Source: Galbibacter sp035306585
GTDB taxonomy: Bacteria; Bacteroidota; Bacteroidia; Flavobacteriales; Flavobacteriaceae
DNA length: 64,000 nt
Assembly: GCF_035306585.1 (NCBI RefSeq)
Contig: NZ_DATGNU010000043.1
Span: 9,693-73,692, forward strand
Direction: 5' to 3'
Under the pieces are notes generated by a model. It was not told the DNA's origin and ran no database searches. It was given only the letters and a program-made list of their open reading frames with translations. Positions 7,960 through 17,061 of the stretch are shown here, one piece after another. The stretch's first letter is position 1, and each line of letters opens with the position of its first letter. The translations under genes and the position numbers were made by a program.

Positions 7960-8805
7960 TTATCCTTTATTTTTGTCCTCTTGCTTAACGATCCCATAAG
8001 GAGTCCAAGTTGATTTATTAGACTTGGTTTGATCTCTAATCTTTTTATTTCTTAGAAGGGTTTCTTCATTTTTGTATCCTCTGGAGTGATCCAGATGGAC
8101 ACTTGTTGTACTATAGCGAATCTGTTTGGGTTTAATGCCATTGTTGATCATACGCTCCCCTAGCTCCCTGTCCTGACCACCATACTGCATTCGCTCATCA
8201 AAACCGTTTACAGCTAAAATATCCTTCTTCCACCCCGAAGCATTATTCCCATTCCAACTCGGTGTAGTTGGTGTCAGAAAGTTTAAAAGTGTGGCTTTTA
8301 GATTATTTTTAGTAAGCTTATTTAATTTAAAGGATCTTTTAACCCCATTGTTTACCAGCCAATCGACCTTAAAACAATCCCCTGAGACGATCTCTTTCTT
8401 ACCTATTTTCTTAGAAGTCTCCATGGGGAGCTTAAAATAGCCTCCAGAGAGAAAATACCCCGTTTGTTTTAATTCATTATGAACTTTTAGAAAATCTGGT
8501 CTTGGGATGCAATCACCATCACTCATCACAATGTAAGGAGTTTGGCATGCCACTACTGCTTTATTTAAGATCCTCGACTTTTGGAAACCATCATCTTTTT
8601 GCCAAATGTGTCGAATGGTATAAAATACCTCTTGTTGCATCCGTTCCAATAAGTCTTTTGTTTTTGGACCAGAGCCGTCATCAGCGACGATGACCTCAAA
8701 ATTTTTGTATTGCTGTTGATTGTAACCAAGCAACACTTTTTCAAGCCACTCCTCCGAATTGTACGTGCTTATAATGACTGTAATCTCGAGGTTATCCATA
8801 AACAT
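7960..8805 (-). CDS. Glycosyltransferase family 2 with galactosyltransferase-like C-terminal domain
   Basis: This 281-residue GT-A glycosyltransferase has the N-terminal ITVIISTYNSEEWLEKVL, ADDGSGPKT, and a metal-binding DGDCIPRPDF motif near residue 97. The C-terminal half contains NASGWKKDILAVNGFDERM and GGQDRELGERM, the pattern of a Glyco_transf_7C domain as in chondroitin-synthase-like enzymes. Met3 (8799) is an alternative start. It lies upstream of an epimerase on the same strand, and a divergent GT2 starts 84 nt away, so the region looks like a small surface-polysaccharide or LPS-core cluster. Confidence 0.88.
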   Translation of the reverse strand: MFMDNLEITVIISTYNSEEWLEKVLLGYNQQQYKNFEVIVADDGSGPKTKDLLERMQQEVFYTIRHIWQKDDGFQKSRILNKAVVACQTPYIVMSDGDCIPRPDFLKVHNELKQTGYFLSGGYFKLPMETSKKIGKKEIVSGDCFKVDWLVNNGVKRSFKLNKLTKNNLKATLLNFLTPTTPSWNGNNASGWKKDILAVNGFDERMQYGGQDRELGERMINNGIKPKQIRYSTTSVHLDHSRGYKNEETLLRNKKIRDQTKSNKSTWTPYGIVKQEDKNKG

Positions 8806-8822
8806 AAAATCTAAATTACTAA

Positions 8823-8830
8823 CAAAAATA
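8823..8830 (-). promoter_or_regulatory. -7 box for the minus-strand glycosyltransferase
   Basis: TATTTTTG on the minus strand lies 18 nt upstream of the start at 8805 and fits TAnnTTTG exactly. Confidence 0.45.
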
Positions 8831-8846
8831 AGAAGTCCATTTTATT

Positions 8847-8854
8847 TATCTTTG
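8847..8854 (+). promoter_or_regulatory. -7 box for the GT2-tsaC-cca-ctaA run
   Basis: TATCTTTG fits TAnnTTTG exactly and lies 34 nt upstream of the ATG at 8889. It forms a divergent promoter region with the box at 8823. Confidence 0.5.
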
Positions 8855-8888
8855 CTTTTTAATTATTTAATTACCGCGATTAATTCCA

Positions 8889-9644
8889 ATGAGAAAATTA
8901 ACCATTATTATTCCTACTTTAAATGAAGCGTTTCACATTGAGGAAGTCATTAAGAGTGCGAGCTTTGCTGATGAGATATTAATAATCGATTCTTTTAGCA
9001 CCGATAAGACTGTTGAAATTGCTCAAAAATATAAAGTAAAAATATTAAAAAGAGAATTTGATGGTTTTTCAAGTCAAAAGAATTATGCTATTGAGCGGGC
9101 CGCTCATGACTGGATATTTATTCTCGATGCTGACGAAAGGATACCACAACCGCTGCGGGAAGAAATACTAAATGTGCTCGAAAACGGAGCATCTAACATT
9201 GTAGCTTACGATGTGTTATGTTCTCATATTTTCATGAACCGAAGAATGGAACACAGCACTTTTAAAAACGAATGGAAAATGCGATTGTTTGATCGCAAAT
9301 TCTGTAGGCATGGTAATAAACTTGTCCATGAGGACATGATTATAAACGGTCAGAAAAGTCGTTTAAAAAACCATTTTGATCATTACACTTACAGAAGCTT
9401 TGATCGCTTTATTGCTAAGAAAAATCACTACGCTAGACTACAAGCAGAGCAATATTATAAAAAGAATAAAAAACCGACTTTTTTTCATTTTATGGTAAAG
9501 CCTGCTTTTCGATTTTTTAATCAATACATATTTCGAGGTGGGTTCTTAGACGGCTTCCCTGGATTCGCGAGCGCCTACATTAATTCCTATGGCGTGATGA
9601 CTCGTTATATTAAGCTCTGGCTCCTTCATCATAAAATGAATTAA
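8889..9644 (+). CDS. Glycosyltransferase family 2 protein (WaaE/KdtX-like)
   Basis: This 251-residue GT2 enzyme has KLTIIIPTLNEAFHIEEVI at the N-terminus, IDSFSTDKT and the DxD-type ILDADERIPQPL near residues 82-93. The C-terminal half carries FYRSF-like and MVKPAFRFFNQYIFRGGFLDG segments, which match the enzyme at 6204 closely in layout; the two are probably paralogues adding related sugars to the LPS core. It heads a plus-strand run (tsaC, cca, ctaA) with short gaps and has a clear upstream promoter box. The acceptor and donor sugars are not deducible. Confidence 0.9.
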   Translation: MRKLTIIIPTLNEAFHIEEVIKSASFADEILIIDSFSTDKTVEIAQKYKVKILKREFDGFSSQKNYAIERAAHDWIFILDADERIPQPLREEILNVLENGASNIVAYDVLCSHIFMNRRMEHSTFKNEWKMRLFDRKFCRHGNKLVHEDMIINGQKSRLKNHFDHYTYRSFDRFIAKKNHYARLQAEQYYKKNKKPTFFHFMVKPAFRFFNQYIFRGGFLDGFPGFASAYINSYGVMTRYIKLWLLHHKMN

Positions 9645-9662
9645 CAATTTACATCGCTATAA

Positions 9663-10229
9663 ATGGATCTCAACGATGAAATTCTAAAAACCATAGACAT
9701 CCTAAATAAAGGGGGACTTATACTATATCCCACCGACACTGTTTGGGGCATCGGGTGTGATGCCACTAATAAGGAGGCTGTAAAAAAGGTATATGACCTT
9801 AAGCAACGTGAGGATAGCAAAGCCCTTATTTGCCTAGTCTCGGACACAAGAATGTTAGAACGCCATGTTTATGAGGTACCAGAGGTAGCTTATGATATTA
9901 TCCAGTATAGCAATAGACCTACGACAATCATCTACGACAGGCCGATTAATATGGCTAAAAACCTCATTGCCAGTGACAATACAGTGGGCATCAGAGTCGC
10001 CTCCGATGAATTTTGTCAAAAGCTCATCAGAAAATTTAAAAGGCCTCTGGTTTCAACTTCGGCAAATTTAAGCGCAGCCCCAACACCAAAAAGCTTTGGA
10101 GAAATAAGCTCGGAAATTTTAAAAGGTGTAGACTATGTGGTAAATTTGCAGCTCGAAAAATCCAATTCACGACCTTCATCAATTATTAAAATAAGTAATG
10201 ATGCCGTTGTGAAGATAATTCGAAAGTAA
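9663..10229 (+). CDS. tsaC: L-threonylcarbamoyladenylate synthase (Sua5/YciO/YrdC family)
   Basis: The enzyme makes threonylcarbamoyl-AMP from threonine, bicarbonate and ATP, the first step of the t6A modification at tRNA position 37. The 188-residue YrdC domain shows GGLILYPTDTVWGIGCDA near residue 16, KQREDSKALICLV (the KxR nucleotide-binding pattern), and RPLVSTSANLSAAPTPKSF. It is the short form lacking the C-terminal Sua5 domain. It starts 18 nt after the preceding glycosyltransferase and is followed 27 nt later by cca, another tRNA-processing gene. Confidence 0.93.
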   Translation: MDLNDEILKTIDILNKGGLILYPTDTVWGIGCDATNKEAVKKVYDLKQREDSKALICLVSDTRMLERHVYEVPEVAYDIIQYSNRPTTIIYDRPINMAKNLIASDNTVGIRVASDEFCQKLIRKFKRPLVSTSANLSAAPTPKSFGEISSEILKGVDYVVNLQLEKSNSRPSSIIKISNDAVVKIIRK

Positions 10230-10256
10230 TTCCACTATCAAGCTGATCCAAAAACA

Positions 10257-11690
10257 ATGTCAAAACAATACATCCAAGCTATCCAAGACCCGATATTTGA
10301 ACTTATAGCCAAAGCTTCTTTGAATTTAGGCATTCGATCGTACGTTATTGGTGGTTTTGTAAGAGATTACCTCTTACATCGAAATGTTCCTAAGGATATT
10401 GACATTGTTGCTCAAGGAAGTGGAATCAATCTTGCGAAAGAGGTTGCTAATTTAATACCTGGACATACGAAAATTTCTGTATTCAAAACCTTTGGGACGG
10501 CCATGATTCGTCACCAAGAGTTGGAGGTAGAGTTTGTAGGTGCCAGAAGAGAAAGCTATTCTTCAGATAGCAGAAAACCATTAGTGGAAGATGGGAGTTT
10601 GGAGGACGACCAAAACCGAAGGGATTTCACCATCAACGCTTTGGCCATATCACTGAATCAAGATGATTATGGAAAGCTACTTGATCCTTTTGACGGAATT
10701 TCGGACCTTCAGAATCAACTTATCCGAACTCCATTAGACCCTGATATTACATACTCTGATGACCCCTTAAGAATGATGCGTGCCATTCGGTTTGCTTCAC
10801 AGCTAAACTTTAAGATTGAAGAGGAATCTTTTCAGGCCATTAAAAGAAATGTCCATAGAATTGAGATTATTTCCAATGAGCGTATTGTAGATGAATTACA
10901 TAAAATTATACTGAGTGAGAAACCTTCTCAAGGGCTCAAATTATTGTTTCAAACGGGACTACTCTCCAAAATACTCCCAGAGCTGACCAACCTTCAAGGC
11001 ATTGAAGAGAAGGAAGGACAGACGCATAAAGATAATTTTTGGCACACCTTAGAGGTGGTGGACAATATCGCCAAAAACACCGATGATCTTTGGCTACGGT
11101 GGGCAGCGCTTTTACATGATATTGGAAAAGCACCCACAAAGCGGTTTGACAAAAAAATAGGTTGGACATTTCATTCCCATGAATTTGTTGGAGCCAAAAT
11201 GGTGTACGCAATATTTAAAAGGCTGCGCATGCCACTTAATGATAAAATGAAATACGTCCAAAAGCTCGTAATGATGAGTTCTCGACCAATCGTACTTGCT
11301 CAGGATATTGTAACAGACTCAGCGGTAAGAAGACTTATATTTGACGCAGGCGATTACATTGAAGACTTAATGACCCTATGCGAGGCAGACATTACCACCA
11401 AAAATCCAAGGCGTTTTAAAAAGTATAGTAACAATTTTAAAATTGTTCGTCAAAAGATTTCTGAGGTGGAGCAGCGTGATCACATTAGAAACTTCCAGCC
11501 CCCGATTTCAGGTGAACAAATCATGGAAACTTTCAACATAAAGCCATCACGCGAAATCGGCTTGATCAAAGAAGCGATCAAAGAGGCTATTTTGGAAGGA
11601 GAAATTCCAAACCAATATGATGAAGCCTACGAGTTCATGCTTAAGCGTGGTAAAAAATTAGGTTTAACCCCCGTTAATAATAAAAAGTGA
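10257..11690 (+). CDS. cca: CCA tRNA nucleotidyltransferase with HD domain
   Basis: The protein adds or repairs the 3' CCA end of tRNAs. The class II nucleotidyltransferase head has GGFVRDYLLHR and the catalytic carboxylates in KDIDIVAQG (about residues 33-52), then RRDFTINALAIS and the DPLRMMRAIRFASQLNF segment that contacts the nucleotide. A C-terminal HD phosphohydrolase domain follows (HTLEVVDNIA, then AALLHDIGKAP near residue 285). At 477 residues it matches the long HD-containing family of Bacteroidota. Its stop codon overlaps the GTG start of ctaA by 4 nt, indicating translational coupling. Confidence 0.94.
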   Translation: MSKQYIQAIQDPIFELIAKASLNLGIRSYVIGGFVRDYLLHRNVPKDIDIVAQGSGINLAKEVANLIPGHTKISVFKTFGTAMIRHQELEVEFVGARRESYSSDSRKPLVEDGSLEDDQNRRDFTINALAISLNQDDYGKLLDPFDGISDLQNQLIRTPLDPDITYSDDPLRMMRAIRFASQLNFKIEEESFQAIKRNVHRIEIISNERIVDELHKIILSEKPSQGLKLLFQTGLLSKILPELTNLQGIEEKEGQTHKDNFWHTLEVVDNIAKNTDDLWLRWAALLHDIGKAPTKRFDKKIGWTFHSHEFVGAKMVYAIFKRLRMPLNDKMKYVQKLVMMSSRPIVLAQDIVTDSAVRRLIFDAGDYIEDLMTLCEADITTKNPRRFKKYSNNFKIVRQKISEVEQRDHIRNFQPPISGEQIMETFNIKPSREIGLIKEAIKEAILEGEIPNQYDEAYEFMLKRGKKLGLTPVNNKK

Positions 11691-12721
11691 AAAAAAGATT
11701 TCGAAAAATCGCTAAAATCACCCTAGTCTTTGTCTATTTGGTCATTGTTGCCGGCGCAGTTGTACGAATGACAGGAAGTGGAATGGGATGTCCAGATTGG
11801 CCAAAATGTTTTGGATATTACATCCCTCCTACACAGATCTCTCAACTTGAGTGGCAAGCCGATAGGTTCTTTAAAAAAGGGCAAGTGATTATCGTAGACA
11901 GTACTTTAAAGGTGGCTATTGAAGATTTTACCACTGGAGACACCTATAACGAATCCCATTGGGAGACCTATACCAAGCATGATTATGCTATTTTCAACCC
12001 TATCCACACCTGGACCGAATATATCAATCGCCTTTGCGGAGCTTTGGCAGGGTTTGCAACATTTATAATGGCTATTGCCTCTTTATATTACCGAAAAGAA
12101 GACATCTGGGTTCCTATACTATCATGGTTAGCCGTTTTTGGTATGGGGTTTCAAGCGTGGCTTGGCGCAACGGTAGTGTATTCTGTACTTGCCCCAGCTC
12201 GAATAACCGTCCACATGTTAATGGCCTTTGTAATTGTCGCCCTTCTACTTGTGATCATCTATAGAACCAGGGAACACAAACCGATCGCTAAACCCAATAA
12301 AACCTTTAAAAATCTACTCATTTTTGCCGTATTGTTGACCACGGTTCAGGTAGTATTTGGAACTCAAGTACGTCAGTTTGTCGACGAACAAATTGATCTG
12401 TTAGGAGACTCGGCAAAGAGTCTATGGCTTGCAAAACCAGAGTTATCGTTTTACATTCACCGTTCTCTTTCCTCATTGGTGTTTTTAATCAATACCTGGA
12501 TCTTGTACTTAAACGTAAAGAACAACCTAGGTTTTGAAAAAGTACGTTGGGTATTTTATATTATTTTCCTTGAAATTGCATCTGGTATGGCAATGTATTA
12601 TTTGGATTTTCCGTTTGGAACACAAACCATACACCTGGTGCTTGCCACCTTATTATTTGGGGTACAATTTTACCTGATTTTGGAAACAGGAAAAAGATTC
12701 AATAAAACAAAAACTTTGTAA
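11687..12721 (+). CDS. ctaA: Heme A synthase (COX15/CtaA family)
   Basis: The enzyme oxidises the C8 methyl of heme O to give heme A for cytochrome oxidases and sits in the inner membrane with about eight helices. The N-terminal segment GAVVRMTGSGMGCPDWPKCF is diagnostic. Putative axial histidines occur in NPIHTWTEYINR, TVHMLMAF, FYIHRSL and TIHLVLAT. It begins with GTG overlapping the cca stop by 4 nt, and 344 residues is the normal length for the Bacteroidota type. No other cytochrome oxidase assembly gene is adjacent, so its place here seems incidental to the tRNA genes. Confidence 0.93.
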   Translation: MKKRFRKIAKITLVFVYLVIVAGAVVRMTGSGMGCPDWPKCFGYYIPPTQISQLEWQADRFFKKGQVIIVDSTLKVAIEDFTTGDTYNESHWETYTKHDYAIFNPIHTWTEYINRLCGALAGFATFIMAIASLYYRKEDIWVPILSWLAVFGMGFQAWLGATVVYSVLAPARITVHMLMAFVIVALLLVIIYRTREHKPIAKPNKTFKNLLIFAVLLTTVQVVFGTQVRQFVDEQIDLLGDSAKSLWLAKPELSFYIHRSLSSLVFLINTWILYLNVKNNLGFEKVRWVFYIIFLEIASGMAMYYLDFPFGTQTIHLVLATLLFGVQFYLILETGKRFNKTKTL

Positions 12722-12748
12722 CTTGCAGTTGCAGTAAATCTTAATGAG

Positions 12749-13261
12749 ATGATTTATAAATTTAGAATTATACTTGACGCGCAAGAGGACGTCTTTAGAG
12801 ATATTGCTATTGAGTCGACAAATTCCATGGAAGACCTTCACAATGCCATTGCACAAGCCTTTGGTTTTGATGGTACCGAAATGGCTTCCTTCTATGTAAG
12901 TGATCCTGAATGGAATCAAGGGGAAGAAATTGCCTTGTTTGACATGAGCGAAGCTGGTAATAATGTACGACTAATGAATGAGATCATCATTGAAGACCAA
13001 CTCGATCAAGACAACCGTAATTTAATTTATGTATACGATTTTTTCAGCATGTGGACTTTTTATGTCGAACTTGCTGATACCACCATCGAAAGGGAAGAAG
13101 GAGTTACCTACCCTAGCCTGTTATATGTCCATGGTCAACTTCCAGATTCTCCCCCACAAAAACAGTTTGAGGCAGAAGAAATATCAGATGATTTTGAAGA
13201 TTCTGATGATTTTGACTTGGACAGTTACGACGATTTCGATTTTAACGAGAATTGGAACTAA
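12749..13261 (+). CDS. PRiA4 ORF-3-like (IS1096 passenger TnpR-type) domain protein
   Basis: This is a 170-residue cytoplasmic protein of the plasmid pRiA4b ORF-3 family, often labelled an IS1096 passenger protein although no transposase is nearby. The N-terminal half (IYKFRIILDAQEDVFRDIAI, then LHNAIAQAFGFDG) shows the family's ubiquitin-like fold pattern, followed by FYVSDPEWNQGEEI and YDFFSMWTFYVEL. The C-terminal 35 residues are strongly acidic (runs of D/E with F and S), a form seen in Bacteroidota members. It starts 27 nt after ctaA. The function is unknown; the label should not be read as evidence of a mobile element. Confidence 0.82.
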   Translation: MIYKFRIILDAQEDVFRDIAIESTNSMEDLHNAIAQAFGFDGTEMASFYVSDPEWNQGEEIALFDMSEAGNNVRLMNEIIIEDQLDQDNRNLIYVYDFFSMWTFYVELADTTIEREEGVTYPSLLYVHGQLPDSPPQKQFEAEEISDDFEDSDDFDLDSYDDFDFNENWN

Positions 13262-13370
13262 TCCTCCAAAGTGTATAAAATAGTAGTAAAAACCTTCTAC
13301 CCTCATAAGAAGGCATTATCGAATGCATAACATCTAACATTGAATAACAAACGCGATTAACAAGTATTAT

Positions 13371-14429
13371 ATGATCAATCTGTATCTAACTCAAATTGAA
13401 AGCCTTTCCATTCACCGTATTGGAAACAAAAGTAAGAACGAAGGGACCTTCTTTTCAGAACAACCCTATCAGCTGAACGATGAATTGAACGAGCTTCTTA
13501 AAGAATTCTTCTTTAGACCTTTTAGAGAAAAAGAAGAAAACTACTTTCGGTTTGATCACGAAGTGGACCTAGAGTACAACGAGCTCTATAACATCGCAAC
13601 CGAAGTATTTGATAATCCAAACAGTATACATGAGCAATCACAAAAGATTACTAAGCATTTGTACGACCAATCGAATCACCCGCATATTAAAAGCGGCGAA
13701 GTATATGTGGCTTATTTAAGTGATGTTGTGGTTGATAATGAAAAAATGAATGCCATCGGAATTTTCAAATCAGAGCTCAAGCATGACTTCTTAGAATTTG
13801 AAGAGAAAGATAGCAATATTGAAATCCTCATTAGACAAGGGATAAATATCAATAAACTGGACAAAGGGTGTCTTATTATTAACACCAATAAAGAAGAAGG
13901 CTTTAAAATCCTCTCTATCGATAGCAACCGCTACGACACTAAATATTGGTTAGAAAATTTCTTGTCAGTGGACGCGCTTACCGACGAGACATTTTTCACA
14001 AAGAAATACTTGAAATTCTGTCAAGATTTTGCCAAAGATGTGGTCCTGCCAGCGGAGGACAAAAAACAAGAAGTGATGTTTATGAATCGTGCGGTAAACC
14101 ACTTTGCAAAAAATGATGAATTTGAAGAGACAAACTTCCTAAATGAAGTGATGGACAATCCTGATCTTATTCCCGAGTTCAAACACTATAAAACCGAAAA
14201 AGGTCCAAAATACAGCATAGAGGATGTATCGACTTTTCCCATTGCTAATAAGGCGGTATCAGATGCACGTAAAAAGATTAAAAACGTAATCAACCTCGAT
14301 ACAAACATCCAAATAAAAATGGATTTCATTAACCCTGATTCAGCAGAGAAGTTTGTTGAAAAAGGATGGGATGAAGAAAAACAAATGTACTATTACTTGG
14401 TATACTTTAACAAAGAAGAAAAGAATTAG
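13371..14429 (+). CDS. Nucleoid-associated protein (NdpA/YejK family)
   Basis: This 352-residue protein belongs to the 37-kDa nucleoid-associated family. Recognisable segments are the N-terminal ESLSIHRIGNKSKNEG, the central HPHIKSGEVYVAYLSDVVVD, an AIGIFKSELKHDFLEF strand set, and the late DFINPDSAEKFVEKGWDE near the C-terminus. The family binds DNA or the nucleoid; a precise role is not established. It lies 109 nt after the PRiA4-like gene and may have its own promoter, though no clean TAnnTTTG box was found immediately upstream. Confidence 0.85.
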   Translation: MINLYLTQIESLSIHRIGNKSKNEGTFFSEQPYQLNDELNELLKEFFFRPFREKEENYFRFDHEVDLEYNELYNIATEVFDNPNSIHEQSQKITKHLYDQSNHPHIKSGEVYVAYLSDVVVDNEKMNAIGIFKSELKHDFLEFEEKDSNIEILIRQGININKLDKGCLIINTNKEEGFKILSIDSNRYDTKYWLENFLSVDALTDETFFTKKYLKFCQDFAKDVVLPAEDKKQEVMFMNRAVNHFAKNDEFEETNFLNEVMDNPDLIPEFKHYKTEKGPKYSIEDVSTFPIANKAVSDARKKIKNVINLDTNIQIKMDFINPDSAEKFVEKGWDEEKQMYYYLVYFNKEEKN

Positions 14430-14485
14430 CCAATTAATTTTTTACAAGAAAAAAAAGTACCTGTTAACCAATAGCATAATTAGAC

Positions 14486-14833
14486 ATGGAGACACATAAA
14501 ATATACAACATGCCTTTCTCTAAAGTCTATCTCCTATATATCCAAAAAGCGCTAAGAAGGGATCGAACAAAACAAGAGGTGGATACAATTATTTGTTGGT
14601 TAACAGGATTCACTCCAGCTATGCTAGAGGAATTAATTGACCAACAGGTAGACTTTCAAACATTTTTTAAAAAAGCAAAGCTACATCCCAATGCACAAAA
14701 AATCACTGGCGTGGTATGTGGGATAAGAGTTGAGCGCATTGAGCAGCCCTTATTACAACAGATCCGATATCTAGACAAGCTCATCGACGAACTAGCTAAA
14801 GGAAAGGCTATGGAAAAGATTTTAAGACCATAG
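14486..14833 (+). CDS. DUF2200 family protein
   Basis: This is a 115-residue soluble protein of unknown function. It matches DUF2200 in length and in conserved segments: HKIYNMPFSKVYLLYIQKA at the N-terminus, a helical KQEVDTIICWLTGF, then FFKKAKLHPNAQKITGVVCG and the closing YLDKLIDELAKGKAMEKILRP. No catalytic motif is evident. It is followed convergently by the gene at 14863, with 29 nt between stops. Confidence 0.88.
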   Translation: METHKIYNMPFSKVYLLYIQKALRRDRTKQEVDTIICWLTGFTPAMLEELIDQQVDFQTFFKKAKLHPNAQKITGVVCGIRVERIEQPLLQQIRYLDKLIDELAKGKAMEKILRP

Positions 14834-14862
14834 TCAATACCCTAACAGCCTATATAAAGGAA

Positions 14863-15942
14863 TTAATAATTCCTACTGCTTTGCAGTAATCTTTTCATAT
14901 TCACATCTTCATAATTCCTGCGAACGAACTCTAGTGCAACCCTGAGCACCTGTCCCATGGATCTACAGCGTTTAAATTTCATATCTAAGGTGTAATTATA
15001 GAGTTCCATCTTTAATTCTTCTAAATTCTCCTTGGAGGTAATATGATCATTGACCATACAACGTAGTAAAGCTTTAAGGCGTTTTCTAGAGGTGAGAATT
15101 CGCTTTGCCAAAAGCGAACGTTCCTCCTTCTTATACTGCTCAATAGAGGCAGGCTTTAACCGCTGTTCTACCATTTGAACCATCTGATAGTTCTCTTTGA
15201 AAAATTGAGGCTTATACACCTTAAAATTCCCCTCGTAAGATTGCTGATCAAAATCAATGGCTCTTATTTTAAAAATCACATTGTCAAAATCATGCACTGG
15301 AATAATTACATAATTATAAGAACGCATATCCCCTAATAATCGAATCATACAACGCTCATTGAATTTCACAAATTCCTTCGCAATTTGACTCTTTTGGATA
15401 TCAGTACACTGGGGTAGTGAATTTTTAATGAATTCATCCCCTGGGATGCCAGAGATATGCTCCTCTATTAAGGTATCATCAAATACGGCAAAGTTAATCC
15501 GATTAGGAGATAAAATATGTTCGAGTTCAAGACCATACACCCTTGAAGCATCCGCTTTTTTCACATAGAGATACGTATAATTATCATTGAGTACATTTCG
15601 AACCTTTATTCGAAAGGGTTTTGAATTTCCAAAGGTGCAAAAGTCAATCGCATCAACATTCAAATATTGAAAAATATCCTCATTCCCATCCGAGAAAATC
15701 AACGTATAGACTTTCTTTAGTTGATAATCTATTTCAGGACGCTCAAACTCTGAGTAATAAACACGAATCCACAAGGTATCCTTATCATTCTCATCATAAA
15801 CCACTACAGAACCCGAGAATCGTAATAAATCATCATACGAAATGGCGATTTCGGTATTCCTATTGTAACGCTCCAAGTATTCATGCAACCTGGGATAAAT
15901 CGGAAAGGAAGGTTTCTTTCTAGACATTAATCGCTCACTCAT
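14863..15942 (-). CDS. Uncharacterised protein with kinase-like motifs
   Basis: I do not recognise this 359-residue protein as a named family. It is soluble and basic at the C-terminus. Its middle carries a pattern like a protein-kinase or HipA-type core: YTYLYVKKAD with a Lys near residue 128, YGLELEHIL with Glu about 12 residues on, then LLGDMRSYN (Asp205, Asn210) and AIDFD (Asp230-Phe-Asp232). These could be the ATP-Lys, catalytic Asp/Asn and metal-binding DFD. The N-terminal 120 residues and C-terminal helical tail (from about 250) have no recognised match. The kinase idea is inference. Met6 is an alternative start. Confidence 0.75.
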   Translation of the reverse strand: MSERLMSRKKPSFPIYPRLHEYLERYNRNTEIAISYDDLLRFSGSVVVYDENDKDTLWIRVYYSEFERPEIDYQLKKVYTLIFSDGNEDIFQYLNVDAIDFCTFGNSKPFRIKVRNVLNDNYTYLYVKKADASRVYGLELEHILSPNRINFAVFDDTLIEEHISGIPGDEFIKNSLPQCTDIQKSQIAKEFVKFNERCMIRLLGDMRSYNYVIIPVHDFDNVIFKIRAIDFDQQSYEGNFKVYKPQFFKENYQMVQMVEQRLKPASIEQYKKEERSLLAKRILTSRKRLKALLRCMVNDHITSKENLEELKMELYNYTLDMKFKRCRSMGQVLRVALEFVRRNYEDVNMKRLLQSSRNY

Positions 15943-16156
15943 AAGCTATCATTTTTTTAAGAATATAATCAAAATTACTTTAATTTCCATAATCGCTGTT
16001 TTGATTCTACAGCTGATTTCCGATGCCCAAAACAGATTTCTGATTTGTTATAAGGAAAAAACAACAAACAGGTTCATGAAAAATCTATACCCAACTGTAA
16101 CAAAATATAATTAACTTCGTCAAGTAACTAGCTACCATTTTTAAAAACATACAATT

Positions 16157-17059
16157 TTGGAGACCATACTCAATGTCAATCACCTCACTAAGAAATTTCA
16201 TTTTCTCACTGCTGTCAATGATGTTTCCTTTACGATAACAAAAGGGAATGTCTACGGGATACTAGGCCCCAATGGGAGTGGAAAATCCACCACACTTGGC
16301 ATGGTTCTCAATGTGGTCAATCAGACCTCTGGATCTTTCACTTGGTTTGAAGGAACCACTACCACCCATCAGGCTTTAAAAAAGGTGGGGGCTATTATTG
16401 AGCGCCCGAATTTTTATCCCTATATGAGTGCGGAACAGAATCTTAAACTAGTTTGTAAGATAAAAGAAGTCTCCACGGAGAAGATTCATGAGAAATTAGA
16501 ATTAGTCGGTCTTTTGGACCGTAAGGACAGCAAGTTCAGAACCTACTCCCTAGGTATGAAGCAACGACTTGCCATTGCCTCTGCCCTTCTTAATGACCCG
16601 GAAATCCTGATACTGGATGAACCCACCAATGGACTTGATCCACAAGGGATTCATCAGATTCGAAACCTTATAAAAAAGATTGCTGGCATGGGCACGACTA
16701 TTTTACTTGCCTCTCATTTATTGGACGAGGTAGAAAAGGTTTGTACACATGCCATTATTTTAAGAAAAGGACATATGATTTACTCCGGGAGAGTAGACCA
16801 GATGACAGCCAGTTATGGATTCTTTGAGCTCAAGACAGCGCAAATGGACACCTTAATGGCTTATCTTCAAGAGAACGATCACTTTAGTACGGTAAAGCAG
16901 GAGAACGGTTTAATTACGGCCTTTTTAAGCGAACCCATGGAGCCTGCAATCTTCAATCAATTAATGTTTGAACAAAATATTGTCCTCTCTCACCTTATCT
17001 GGCGAAAAGAAAGCCTAGAAGAACAATTTCTTTCGCTAACTACTAACACAGCCAATTAA
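16157..17059 (+). CDS. ABC transporter ATP-binding protein
   Basis: This 300-residue ATPase couples hydrolysis to the permease encoded directly after it. Walker A is GPNGSGKST at residues 37-45, the signature is YSLGMKQRL, Walker B is ILILDEPTNGLDP, and the H-loop is LLASHLLDE. The architecture matches bacitracin/gliding/ABC-2 type exporters in which the ATPase precedes one membrane subunit. The best start is TTG at 16157 since no in-frame ATG lies near the N-terminal METILNVNHLTKKF segment. The permease starts 3 nt after its stop, so the pair is one operon. Confidence 0.92.
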   Translation: METILNVNHLTKKFHFLTAVNDVSFTITKGNVYGILGPNGSGKSTTLGMVLNVVNQTSGSFTWFEGTTTTHQALKKVGAIIERPNFYPYMSAEQNLKLVCKIKEVSTEKIHEKLELVGLLDRKDSKFRTYSLGMKQRLAIASALLNDPEILILDEPTNGLDPQGIHQIRNLIKKIAGMGTTILLASHLLDEVEKVCTHAIILRKGHMIYSGRVDQMTASYGFFELKTAQMDTLMAYLQENDHFSTVKQENGLITAFLSEPMEPAIFNQLMFEQNIVLSHLIWRKESLEEQFLSLTTNTAN

Positions 17060-17061
17060 TT

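Noticed and set aside
12749..13261. Mobile element implied by the IS1096-passenger label
   Set aside because: The family name is historical; no transposase, inverted repeats or target duplication is present nearby.
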